Shown: piece after piece, positions 45,921-54,047 of the stretch
Layout of the letters: each line of letters begins with the position of its first letter
Numbering within the stretch: the stretch's first letter is position 1
Assembly: GCF_002973525.1 (NCBI RefSeq)
Contig: NZ_PVEN01000004.1
Coordinates: forward strand, 310,001 to 374,000
DNA from: Paraburkholderia sp. BL21I4N1
GTDB lineage: Bacteria; Pseudomonadota; Gammaproteobacteria; Burkholderiales; Burkholderiaceae
DNA: 64,000 nt
Reading direction: 5' to 3'
The notes under the pieces: model-generated
What the model was told of the DNA's origin: nothing
What the model saw: the letters and a program-made list of their open reading frames with translations, nothing else
The model's database searches: none
Position numbers and translations under genes: made by a program

Positions 45921-46628
45921 TTACTGCACGACCTTCGGCGCTGAAGCCGGCGCCGGCATCGCGGCGGGAGCGGCGCCCGTCGCGGCCATTTCATTCGATA
46001 CCGCGCCGTTCTTGTCCAGCGGAATCTTGACGGTATGCACGATGCCGTTGCCCAGCGGGAAGTCGGCCAGCGCGCTGCGCGCCAGATACGGCATGGCCCT
46101 CACCAGCGAAGACTCGGCGCCCGAGTTGCGCGCGGTCACGTTATAGACTTCCTTGCCGGTCGCGCGCTCGGTGATCCGCACGCCGAGCAGATGCGTGAAG
46201 ATCGGATAGCTCTGGTTCACATACGCCGTCGGAAACGGTCCATACGGACCCCAAGGGCCCCACGGATCGAATGGCCGCCCCCAGTAAGGCGCGGGCCACG
46301 GGTTGTAGTACACCGGCTCGGCGACCGTCACCATGTCCGAGCGAATCCCATACGAGAGCCCGACCAGATAGCGCGCCTGCGCGGCGTCGACCTGGCGGAA
46401 CGCGTGCGTGGCCAGTTCGTTGGCCACCACGCGCTCGTAAGTGCTCAGTTCCAGATTGTTTTGCTGATCCGCCGCCCGCGTGAACGCATAGGTGCGGGTC
46501 GCGTCGTTGCCGCTCCAGTCGGAGAAGGCCGTGACCTGGGTGGTCACGTAAGTCGTGCAGCCGGACAGCAGCGCCGCCAGCGACGCTAGCAGCAGCGTGG
46601 CGCGGCGGGTCCATCGATTGATTGTCAT
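45921..46628 (-). CDS. DUF4136 domain-containing lipoprotein
   Basis: A 235-residue lipoprotein with a signal peptide and lipobox (LAALLSGC, lipidated Cys at ~25). The mature domain (AFSDWSGNDATRTYAF, YERVVANELATHAFRQVDAAQARYLVGLSY) is of the DUF4136 type, followed by a Pro/Gly/Tyr/Trp-rich segment (WGRPFDPWGPWGPYGPFP) and an Ala/Pro-rich tail. Likely anchored in the outer membrane; function unknown. Divergent from pepN. Confidence 0.85.
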   Translation of the reverse strand: MTINRWTRRATLLLASLAALLSGCTTYVTTQVTAFSDWSGNDATRTYAFTRAADQQNNLELSTYERVVANELATHAFRQVDAAQARYLVGLSYGIRSDMVTVAEPVYYNPWPAPYWGRPFDPWGPWGPYGPFPTAYVNQSYPIFTHLLGVRITERATGKEVYNVTARNSGAESSLVRAMPYLARSALADFPLGNGIVHTVKIPLDKNGAVSNEMAATGAAPAAMPAPASAPKVVQ

Positions 46629-46853
46629 GGTCTACCTCGTGAAGCTCGGTGTTGCCCGTTATCGCCCGTCATGAACGGATGCGCCGACGCGCGGGCTGCG
46701 TTCCGCGTCGGCGCCCGATAATACGCTGACCAGGCGATTCGGTAAAAAGTTCGCGCCGCACGAATGCGCGAGGCTTTGTACAATGGCTCGACAAGCCCGG
46801 CTCGCACGCCAGAAGCGAGCTTGCCGACTCGAGTTCCCATCCTACAGAACGCC

Positions 46854-49550
46854 ATGGCCGATACCGCTACGCCCAATGTGATCCGCCGCGCCGATTACGC
46901 GCCGCCCGCTTTCCTGATCGACACCGTCGTACTCGAATTCGATCTCGTCCCCGAACGCACGGTCGTGAAAAACACCATGCGGGTGCGCCGCAATCCGGAC
47001 GCGTCGCACGCCACGCAGCTCGCGTTGATGGGCGAGCAGCTCGAGTTCGTCAGCGCCGCGATCGACGGCAAGCCGTTCGGCAACGTGCATGCACATGAAC
47101 ACGGCCTGCTGCTCGACCATGTACCGGACGACTTCGAACTCACGCTCACCAGCGTCTGCAATCCGGCTGAGAACACCACGCTGTCGGGCCTCTACGTGTC
47201 GGGCGGCAACTTCTTCACGCAGTGCGAGGCCGAGGGCTTTCGCCGTATCACCTACTTCCTCGACCGCCCCGACGTGATGGCGACCTACACGGTAACGCTG
47301 CGCGCAAACAAGACCGATTATCCGGTGCTGCTGTCGAACGGCAACCTGCTCGAAGAAGGCGATCTGCCGGACGGCCGCCACTTCGCGCGCTGGGAAGATC
47401 CGTTCCGCAAGCCGAGCTATCTGTTCGCGCTGGTGGCCGGCAAGCTGGTGGCGCTCGAAGAACGCGTGAAGAGCGGCTCGGGCAAGGAAAAACTGCTGCA
47501 GGTCTGGGTCGAGCCGCACGACCTCGACAAGACCCGTCACGCAATGGATTCGCTGATCAACTCGATCCGCTGGGACGAGGAACGCTTCGGGCTCGAACTC
47601 GATCTGGACCGCTTCATGATCGTCGCGGTGAGCGACTTCAACATGGGCGCGATGGAAAACAAAGGCCTCAACATCTTCAACACGAAGTACGTGCTGGCGA
47701 ATCCCGAAACGGCCACCGACACCGACTTCGCGAACATCGAGGCCGTCGTCGGCCACGAATACTTCCACAACTGGACCGGCAACCGCGTGACCTGTCGCGA
47801 CTGGTTCCAGCTGAGCCTGAAGGAAGGCCTGACCGTGTTCCGCGATCAGGAGTTCTCGGCCGACATGGCCGGCGGCGCGACCGACGAAGCCGCGCGCGCC
47901 ACCAAGCGCATCGAAGACGTACGCGTGCTGCGCCAGATGCAGTTCGCCGAAGACGCGGGCCCGATGGCGCACCCGGTGCGTCCGGAAAGCTACGTCGAGA
48001 TCAACAACTTCTACACGATGACGGTCTACGAGAAAGGCTCGGAAGTCGTGCGGATGTATCAGACGCTGTTCGGCCGCGACGGCTTCCGCAAGGGCATGGA
48101 CCTGTACTTCAAACGTCACGACGGTCAGGCCGTGACCTGCGACGACTTCCGTCACGCGCTCGCCGACGCGAACGGTCGCGATCTGGCGCAGTTCGAACGC
48201 TGGTACAGCCAGGCCGGCACGCCGCGCGTGTCGGTGCGCACCCTTTACGACGCCGCCCAGCAGCGCTATAGCGTGACACTCACGCAAGGCTACGGCGAGG
48301 CCGCCTCGGCTGCGCGCGAGACGCAAAAGGGGCCGCTGCTGATTCCGTTCGCGATCGGCCTGATCGGCAACGACGGTAAGGATCTGCCGCTGCAGCTGGA
48401 AGGCGAGGCGCAGGCATCGGGCAACACCACGCGCGTGCTGGAATTCACGCAGACCGAACAGACTTTCACGTTCGTCAACGTGGCGCAAGAACCGTTGCCG
48501 TCGCTGCTGCGCAATTTCTCGGCGCCGGTGATCGTCGAATATGACTACTCGGCGGACCAGCTGGCGTTCCTGCTCGCGCACGACAGCGATCCGTTCAACC
48601 GCTGGGAGGCGGGTCAACGCCTCGCCACCCGCGAGTTGCTGACGCTCACCGCGCGTGCCGCGACCGGCGTGCCGCTGCAACTCGACGACTCGGTGGTCGC
48701 CGCGTTCGCTCGCGTGCTGACCGACGAAACGCTTTCGCCTTCGTTCCGCGAACTGGCGTTGATGCTGCCGTCCGAGGCGTATCTGGCCGAGCAGATGGCG
48801 GAGTCGAATCCGGCCGCCGTACATGCCGCGCGCCAGTTCGTGCGCAAGCGTCTCGCCAATGCGCTGAAGAGCGACTGGCTCAAGGTGGTCGAGCAACATC
48901 GCACGCCGGGTGCGTACGAAGCGACGCCCGAGGCTTCGGGTCATCGCGCGTTGAAGAATCTTGCGCTCTCGTATCTCGCCGAACTGGACGATCCGGCCGA
49001 CGCCGTGCGGCTCGCGACCGCACAATATGAGGCCGCCAACAACATGACCGACCGCGCGGCGGCGCTGTCGGCGCTGCTCAGTTCGGCAGCGGCGAACGGC
49101 GGCAGCGCCGACGCGCAGCGCGCGCTGGACGACTTCTACCGGCGCTTCGAGAAAGAGCCGCTCGTGATCGACAAATGGTTTGCCTTGCAAGCCGTGCAGC
49201 GCGGCAGCGCGCAGCGTCCGGTGATCGACGTGGTGCGCAAGCTGATGGCGCACCCCGCGTTCAACCTGAAGAACCCGAACCGTGCACGCTCGCTGATTTT
49301 CAGCTTCTGCGCGGCAAACCCGGCGCAGTTCCATGCCGAAGACGGCTCGGGTTATGCGTTCTGGGCCGAGCAGGTGATCGCGCTCGACGCCATCAATCCG
49401 CAGGTGGCCGCCCGCCTCGCCCGTTCGCTCGAATTGTGGCGCCGCTTCACGCCGACGCTGCGCGACGGCATGCGCGCCGCTCTGGAAAAAGTGGCCGCGC
49501 AGGTGAAGTCGCGCGACGTGCGCGAAATCGTGGAGAAAGCATTGGCGTGA
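46854..49550 (+). CDS. pepN: Aminopeptidase N
   Basis: An 898-residue M1 zinc aminopeptidase that removes N-terminal residues from peptides in the cytosol. The substrate-anchor motif GAMEN is in NMGAMENKGLNIF, and the zinc motif HExxH-x18-E is in VGHEYFHNWTGNRVTCRDWFQ and the following KEGLTVFRD. The length matches E. coli PepN (870). The ATG at 46854 is next to the conserved N-terminal region; no better ribosome binding site is seen upstream. It ends 30 bp before a terminator. Confidence 0.96.
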   Translation: MADTATPNVIRRADYAPPAFLIDTVVLEFDLVPERTVVKNTMRVRRNPDASHATQLALMGEQLEFVSAAIDGKPFGNVHAHEHGLLLDHVPDDFELTLTSVCNPAENTTLSGLYVSGGNFFTQCEAEGFRRITYFLDRPDVMATYTVTLRANKTDYPVLLSNGNLLEEGDLPDGRHFARWEDPFRKPSYLFALVAGKLVALEERVKSGSGKEKLLQVWVEPHDLDKTRHAMDSLINSIRWDEERFGLELDLDRFMIVAVSDFNMGAMENKGLNIFNTKYVLANPETATDTDFANIEAVVGHEYFHNWTGNRVTCRDWFQLSLKEGLTVFRDQEFSADMAGGATDEAARATKRIEDVRVLRQMQFAEDAGPMAHPVRPESYVEINNFYTMTVYEKGSEVVRMYQTLFGRDGFRKGMDLYFKRHDGQAVTCDDFRHALADANGRDLAQFERWYSQAGTPRVSVRTLYDAAQQRYSVTLTQGYGEAASAARETQKGPLLIPFAIGLIGNDGKDLPLQLEGEAQASGNTTRVLEFTQTEQTFTFVNVAQEPLPSLLRNFSAPVIVEYDYSADQLAFLLAHDSDPFNRWEAGQRLATRELLTLTARAATGVPLQLDDSVVAAFARVLTDETLSPSFRELALMLPSEAYLAEQMAESNPAAVHAARQFVRKRLANALKSDWLKVVEQHRTPGAYEATPEASGHRALKNLALSYLAELDDPADAVRLATAQYEAANNMTDRAAALSALLSSAAANGGSADAQRALDDFYRRFEKEPLVIDKWFALQAVQRGSAQRPVIDVVRKLMAHPAFNLKNPNRARSLIFSFCAANPAQFHAEDGSGYAFWAEQVIALDAINPQVAARLARSLELWRRFTPTLRDGMRAALEKVAAQVKSRDVREIVEKALA

Positions 49551-49581
49551 TGCCCGCCTGAGCGCTGTTTTTTGTCTTGAG

Positions 49582-49609
49582 AAGCCGGCACGCGTTGCCG
49601 GCTTTTTTT
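49582..49609 (+). terminator. Rho-independent terminator of pepN
   Basis: AAGCCGGCA-cgcgt-TGCCGGCTTTTTTT forms a hairpin with a T run about 30 bp after the pepN stop. Confidence 0.9.
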
Positions 49610-49720
49610 CGTCCTGAGTTTGTTCTGAATTCGTCTTGCGCCGGACGAGGCGGCCACGCGCGCAATGCTCAGCGTTAGCCATCTGGCCGACTGTTCGAAT
49701 CGCGCCGATAGGGTGAAAGT

Positions 49721-49749
49721 AAACGTACTCTTTTAACGGTTTACGTTTA
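49721..49749. promoter_or_regulatory. Operator-like inverted repeat before higBA
   Basis: TAAACGTA and TACGTTTA form a perfect 8-bp inverted repeat with a 13-bp spacer, 23 bp before the toxin gene. A promoter is expected there, so the antitoxin's HTH domain may bind this site for autorepression. Confidence 0.5.
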
Positions 49750-49771
49750 ACGCTTGACGTTATATCATCCC

Positions 49772-50053
49772 ATGATCACGACATTCAAAGACAAAGCTAC
49801 CGCAAGAATTTTTCAGGGCGAGTTCGTGCGATCACTGCCGCTTCCAATGCAGACTCTCGCACGGCGCAAACTGCTCATGATCGACGCCGCCCACTCCATC
49901 CACACGCTGCGCGCGCCGCCCGGCAACCGGCTCGAAGCGTTGCAAGGCGAGCGCAACGGGCAATGGAGCATCCGTATCAATGCGCAATGGCGCGTCTGTT
50001 TTGGTTTTGTCGGCGAGCACGCGCTGAATGTCGAGATCGTCGACTATCACTGA
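49772..50053 (+). CDS. higB: HigB/RelE-family toxin
   Basis: A 93-residue ribosome-dependent mRNA interferase of the RelE/HigB fold. The pattern LEALQGERNGQWSIRINAQWRVCFGF is diagnostic of HigB toxins. ATG 49772 is chosen over a TTG 18 bases upstream. The antitoxin gene follows 16 bases later, the toxin-first order typical of hig modules. Confidence 0.9.
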   Translation: MITTFKDKATARIFQGEFVRSLPLPMQTLARRKLLMIDAAHSIHTLRAPPGNRLEALQGERNGQWSIRINAQWRVCFGFVGEHALNVEIVDYH

Positions 50054-50069
50054 TTATTGGGAGGCCAGC

Positions 50070-50525
50070 ATGGTCATCAAACGCTCCGATCTGGACCGCA
50101 TCGATTTCTCAGACATCGATACCGGCGAGAGCATGCCGGAAATCCATCCCGGCGAGATTCTGCGCGGCGAGTTCCTCGAACCGCTCGGCATGTCCGTCAA
50201 TGCGCTCGCGCTTGCGCTGCGGGTGCCGGCGCCACGCATCAACGACGTCGTCCGCGGCAAGCGCGCGATCTCGGCCGACACGGCGCTGCGCCTCGAGCGC
50301 TACTTCGGCGCGAGCGCGCAGTTCTGGCTCAATCTGCAAATCGCCTACGACCTGCGCGTCGCCGCCGCGGCCGCCGGCGAGCAGATCGAACGCGAAATCG
50401 AACCCATGCCCAAGGCGGACCGGCCGAAAATGCCAAAAATCACCGCCGAACACGCCCGCGCAGCGGCGCTGGCCACCAGCTTGCGCAGCAGCGTCGAAGA
50501 CGGCCGGGCACAGCGCGCGGCCTGA
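50070..50525 (+). CDS. higA: HigA-family antitoxin with HTH domain
   Basis: A 151-residue XRE-type antitoxin (VapI/HigA family). The helix-turn-helix is in EILRGEFLEPLGMSVNALALALRVPAPRINDVV and the family tail motif in SADTALRLERYFGASAQFWLNLQIAYDLR. The C-terminal ~45 residues are a longer than usual extension. Strong GGGAGG ribosome binding site 5 bases before the ATG. It should bind HigB and repress the operon. Confidence 0.92.
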   Translation: MVIKRSDLDRIDFSDIDTGESMPEIHPGEILRGEFLEPLGMSVNALALALRVPAPRINDVVRGKRAISADTALRLERYFGASAQFWLNLQIAYDLRVAAAAAGEQIEREIEPMPKADRPKMPKITAEHARAAALATSLRSSVEDGRAQRAA

Positions 50526-50648
50526 CTCTCGCCACACCGCGCGCGGCGTGTGGCGGCACTGAGCGGCGCGATGCTCGTCAAAAGCACGGAGCGGACACAA
50601 CGAACGGTTAAAATCGAGATATTCCTCAAGCCTTCCCGGAGTACAGCA

Positions 50649-51665
50649 ATGGCTTTGCAACGTCGTACCACTCTCACGAAGTACCTGATCGAGCAGCAGC
50701 GCGAGACCAATAACCTGCCGGCCGACCTGCGCCTTTTGATCGAAGTCGTCGCGCGCGCGTGCAAGGCGATCAGTTACCACGTCAGCAAAGGCGCGCTGGG
50801 CGATGCGCTCGGCACCGCGGGCAGCGAAAACGTGCAGGGCGAAGTGCAGAAGAAGCTCGACATTCTGTCGAACGAGATCCTGCTCGAGGCGAACGAATGG
50901 GGCGGCAACCTGGCCGGCATGGCGTCCGAGGAAATGGAACAGTTCTTCCCGATCCCGGCCAACTATCCGAAGGGCGAATACCTGCTGGTGTTCGATCCGC
51001 TCGACGGCTCGTCGAATATCGACGTCAACGTGTCGATCGGCACGATCTTTTCGGTGCTGCGCTGCCCGGACGGCCAGCAGCCCACCGAACAATCGTTCCT
51101 GCAACCGGGCACGCAGCAGGTCGCCGCGGGCTATGCGGTGTACGGCCCGCAAACCGTGCTGGTGCTGACCACCGGTAACGGCGTGAACTGCTTCACGCTC
51201 GACCGCGAACTCGGTTCGTGGGTCCTCACGCAAAGCGATATGCGCATTCCGGTCGAAACCCGTGAATTCGCGATCAACGCGTCGAACGAACGCCACTGGT
51301 ACGCACCGGTCGAGCAGTACATCGGCGAATTGAAAGACGGCAAGGACGGTCCGCGCCAGAGCGACTTCAACATGCGCTGGATCGCGTCGATGGTGGCGGA
51401 CGTGCACCGTATCCTGAATCGCGGCGGCATCTTCATGTATCCGGCCGACAAGCGTACGCCGGACAAGCCAGGCAAGCTGCGTCTGATGTACGAAGCGAAC
51501 CCGATGGCGTTCATCGTCGAACAGGCCGGCGGAGCCGCGACAAACGGCGAGAAACGCATTCTGGACATCCAGCCGAAGAGCCTGCACGAACGCGTGGCGG
51601 TGTTCCTCGGTTCGAAGAACGAGGTCGACCGGGTCACGCGCTACCATCTCGAAGCAAAAAAATGA
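50649..51665 (+). CDS. fbp: Fructose-1,6-bisphosphatase class I
   Basis: A 338-residue cytosolic phosphatase of gluconeogenesis that releases phosphate from fructose-1,6-bisphosphate. The metal and substrate motif [20 protein letters not shown] is complete, as are [16 protein letters not shown] and [20 protein letters not shown]. The ATG at 50649 ([13 protein letters not shown]) is the family start. It is followed within 60 bp by tRNA-Thr, which has its own promoter. Confidence 0.96.
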   Translation: MALQRRTTLTKYLIEQQRETNNLPADLRLLIEVVARACKAISYHVSKGALGDALGTAGSENVQGEVQKKLDILSNEILLEANEWGGNLAGMASEEMEQFFPIPANYPKGEYLLVFDPLDGSSNIDVNVSIGTIFSVLRCPDGQQPTEQSFLQPGTQQVAAGYAVYGPQTVLVLTTGNGVNCFTLDRELGSWVLTQSDMRIPVETREFAINASNERHWYAPVEQYIGELKDGKDGPRQSDFNMRWIASMVADVHRILNRGGIFMYPADKRTPDKPGKLRLMYEANPMAFIVEQAGGAATNGEKRILDIQPKSLHERVAVFLGSKNEVDRVTRYHLEAKK

Positions 51666-51675
51666 GCGTAGGGGC

Positions 51676-51705
51676 TTGCCAAGCCCGTAAAGAAGTCCCT
51701 ATAAT
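51676..51705 (+). promoter_or_regulatory. Promoter of tRNA-Thr
   Basis: A -35 TTGCCA (51676-51681) and a perfect -10 TATAAT (51700-51705), 18 bp apart, end 15 bp before the mature tRNA. The 15-mer TATAATCTCGTTTCT recurs before the tRNA-Arg genes. Confidence 0.7.
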
Positions 51706-51720
51706 CTCGTTTCTCCTGAT

Positions 51721-51796
51721 GCCGGAATAGCTCAGACGGTAGAGCAGCGCATTCGTAATGCGAAGGTCGGGGGTTCGATTCCTCTTTCCGGCACCA
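51721..51796 (+). tRNA. tRNA-Thr (anticodon CGT)
   Basis: A 76-base cloverleaf with a 7-bp acceptor stem (GCCGGAA/TTCCGGC), the D-arm sequence AGCTCAGACGGTAGAGC, the anticodon CGT at 51754-51756, the TTCGATT T-arm and an encoded CCA end. It reads ACG codons. Confidence 0.97.
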
Positions 51797-51808
51797 TCAA
51801 GATTCAAG

Positions 51809-51840
51809 CAAAAAGCCCAGTCCTCGTGACTGGGCTTTTT
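51809..51840 (+). terminator. Rho-independent terminator after tRNA-Thr
   Basis: AAAAAGCCCAGTC and GACTGGGCTTTTT form a perfect hairpin 12 bp after the tRNA. The ~360 bp that follow up to 52203 contain no recognisable gene or RNA. Confidence 0.92.
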
Positions 51841-52203
51841 GCTTTTCGGCGCTCGTTTCAGCACGCGTTTCCACACTCGCTCAAGCGCCATCGATCAATG
51901 GACGATCTCGTCCATTACCCGCCGAAGCAACGGACGGGAACGCCCATTCATCCACCGCTTTTTTCGTCGCGCCGTTGATTCATGGGTCTTCGGCCGCCTG
52001 GCACGCGTCTCGCTCTAGCTGGTCCGGCGCCCTTTCATTAAACCAATAAGGGCGATCCACGCAGTGTTGCTTGCAGGCAGCCGCCGATCCTCGCTAGGTC
52101 GATGGACCAGCAGCACGCGCCGGCCGCCGGCATTCCGACTGGCGTCCACGCGCAAACGTCTCGGGCCACACCGTTCTCCTGACCAACTTAAGGATCGAAT
52201 CCC

Positions 52204-53325
52204 ATGACCACCGTCGGCGAACTTCACACAAAAAACCTCGAAGCTATGGTTCCGGCAGCCAGTTCGACCTGGACGTCTCTAGGCGGCGCGTTTCGCGGCA
52301 TCGCGGCGCCCGTCTACTACGGCGGAAGCCTCTATGCCTTCACGCGAAATACGGACAACACGTTGGGCATGTGTACCGTGACGTCGCCGACAACCGGTAG
52401 CTGGATGCAACTGGGCGGCCAACTGACGAACAGCCCGGCGTCGGCAATTTCGCCGAACGGAACGCTCGGCGTGCTCGGGCTCATGCAAGGCAACGTGGTC
52501 GAAATCAACTACGTCAATCCGTTCCAGGGCACGCAAACCGGCTTCAGCAATTTTGCCGGCGGCACGCCGTCGGGTGTCAGCTGGTCGGGTGCTCCGGTGA
52601 TGACCGTCAACAGCAACAACCGGCTCGAGGCATTCATGCTCGACAGCAACGGCAACATGTGGCACACCTATCAGACGAGTGTCGGAACGAACCCGACCTG
52701 GAGCAACTGGTCGGTACTCGGCAGCACCTTCCTCGTCGGCGCCTCGTTCCAGGTTTTCCTGAACACGAATACCGGCGCGCTGCAGGCAGTCGCCATCGGC
52801 ACGAATAACCAGATCTATCAGATGACCCAATATCAGGGCGGTGGCCGCGACGGCTGGAGTTCGCCGGCCCTGGTCGGTACGCTCCCGAGCGTCACGCCGC
52901 AATTCACACTCGGCACGGCGGCCGCGTTCAATCCGGGCACGTCGTACTCGGTGTTCTCCGGCTTCAACAGCCAATCCGGTGTATCGGCCAACCCGTTGAT
53001 GTATTCGAGCGGTTCGTATTCCAACGGAACCTGGGTGAACCTCACCGTGCCCGACTCGCCGATCACCACGTCCGCACCGCTGATGCTCAGCAACGCCGGC
53101 ACGCCGCAATTGATTTACCAGTCGCAGACCAATCCGGGGCAAGTCGTGCTGCTGTCGCAGAACACGGCGTCGACGAGCTTCTGGAAAGGACAGCAGCAGG
53201 TCGGCGCGGCAAGCGGCGACTTGAGTGGGCAAATGTCCGGCGTCATCAATGCCGGCAACGTGGCGTTGTTCCAATGCGGTCAGAGCAAGGGCCAGCTTTA
53301 CTTCATCAACTATCTGCCGTCCTGA
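52204..53325 (+). CDS. Beta-propeller lectin-like protein (PLL/fucose-lectin-like)
   Basis: A 373-residue protein without a signal peptide. Repeated blades of ~45 residues are seen, with the pattern GAPVMTVNSNNRLEAFMLDSNGNMWHTYQT and TWSNWSVLG recurring in variants. This D-G-x-L/M-W-H-x-x-Q-T ... W-x-W layout is typical of seven-bladed PLL/PHL-type sugar-binding propellers of Photorhabdus and related proteins. An AAGGA site precedes the ATG at 52204. Its codon and base use looks less GC-rich than neighbouring genes. No operon partners; sugar binding is an inference. Confidence 0.72.
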   Translation: MTTVGELHTKNLEAMVPAASSTWTSLGGAFRGIAAPVYYGGSLYAFTRNTDNTLGMCTVTSPTTGSWMQLGGQLTNSPASAISPNGTLGVLGLMQGNVVEINYVNPFQGTQTGFSNFAGGTPSGVSWSGAPVMTVNSNNRLEAFMLDSNGNMWHTYQTSVGTNPTWSNWSVLGSTFLVGASFQVFLNTNTGALQAVAIGTNNQIYQMTQYQGGGRDGWSSPALVGTLPSVTPQFTLGTAAAFNPGTSYSVFSGFNSQSGVSANPLMYSSGSYSNGTWVNLTVPDSPITTSAPLMLSNAGTPQLIYQSQTNPGQVVLLSQNTASTSFWKGQQQVGAASGDLSGQMSGVINAGNVALFQCGQSKGQLYFINYLPS

Positions 53326-53394
53326 TGGCGAATTTCGCTTTCGCCTGCGGGCGACCATCTCCTGCGTGCCGATAGGCGCCGGGGATGACGACTA

Positions 53395-53424
53395 CGGTGA
53401 GCGGCACCCCCGCTCACCGTTTTT
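53395..53424 (+). terminator. Rho-independent terminator of the propeller gene
   Basis: CGGTGAGCGG and CCGCTCACCG arms with a 5-base loop, followed by TTTTT, 70 bp after the stop codon. Confidence 0.85.
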
Positions 53425-53537
53425 GCGCTTGCATGCCGAAAGCGGCTCGGCGGCGCTACGCTGCCGAACAGGCGAACCCCGGCATCGACCAACAGGATCG
53501 ATCGCTTCAAAAACGCCGGAACGTCGCGTGCCGCTCG

Positions 53538-53750
53538 CTATCCGTAGGACGCGGTCGTGACGAGATTGCGAGCCAGCATCGACTGCTCGGCACTGACCGG
53601 CTCGCTTGGCTGCGTCCCGTACGCAACCACTGCCTCGCGCGGCGCCGACGTGAACCACGAAATCCGGCCCGCGCACTCGATGCCGACCTGACGTCCCTTC
53701 CAGTACACAGCGTTTTCCACGGCGGACTCCTTGTGAGGTAGAACAGCCAT
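53538..53750 (-). CDS. Small hypothetical protein
   Basis: A 70-residue product (MAVLPHKESAVENAVYWKGR...) with balanced composition unlike the Arg/Ala-rich shadows around it. GGAAG lies too close to the ATG to be an ideal ribosome binding site. Residues ~15-45 look like a small beta domain (VYWKGRQVGIECAGRISWF). Function unknown; moderately likely to be a gene. The remaining ~300 bp to 54047 show no other feature. Confidence 0.5.
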   Translation of the reverse strand: MAVLPHKESAVENAVYWKGRQVGIECAGRISWFTSAPREAVVAYGTQPSEPVSAEQSMLARNLVTTASYG

Positions 53751-54047
53751 CTTCCGCGCTCGCGAAGCCGCGTCCGTTCGCGACCGCACGCGAAAGCGCC
53801 ATCCATGCGATTCATTCAATCCATGATAGGCGGCGCGCCCACCCATGCGACGGGTTGTCATCCGGCGACGCGAATCTGGCGCAAAAGGATGAGCGCGCCG
53901 CCGTCCACAACAGCGGCGTGAATTTCTGCTTTCCGGCGGGTATCGGCTACGCTGTCGGTCGTCGAGGCGCCGGGCACGGCCCGTGCGAACTCGCCAGCGT
54001 TCACCGCCCGCAACCGCAGTCATCGCACCAACCCGCTATTCATCCCC

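Noticed and set aside
46842..49682. A 946-codon open frame antisense to pepN
   Set aside because: It is a shadow produced by high third-position GC; the product is rich in Arg, His and Gln without domains, and pepN on the other strand is complete.
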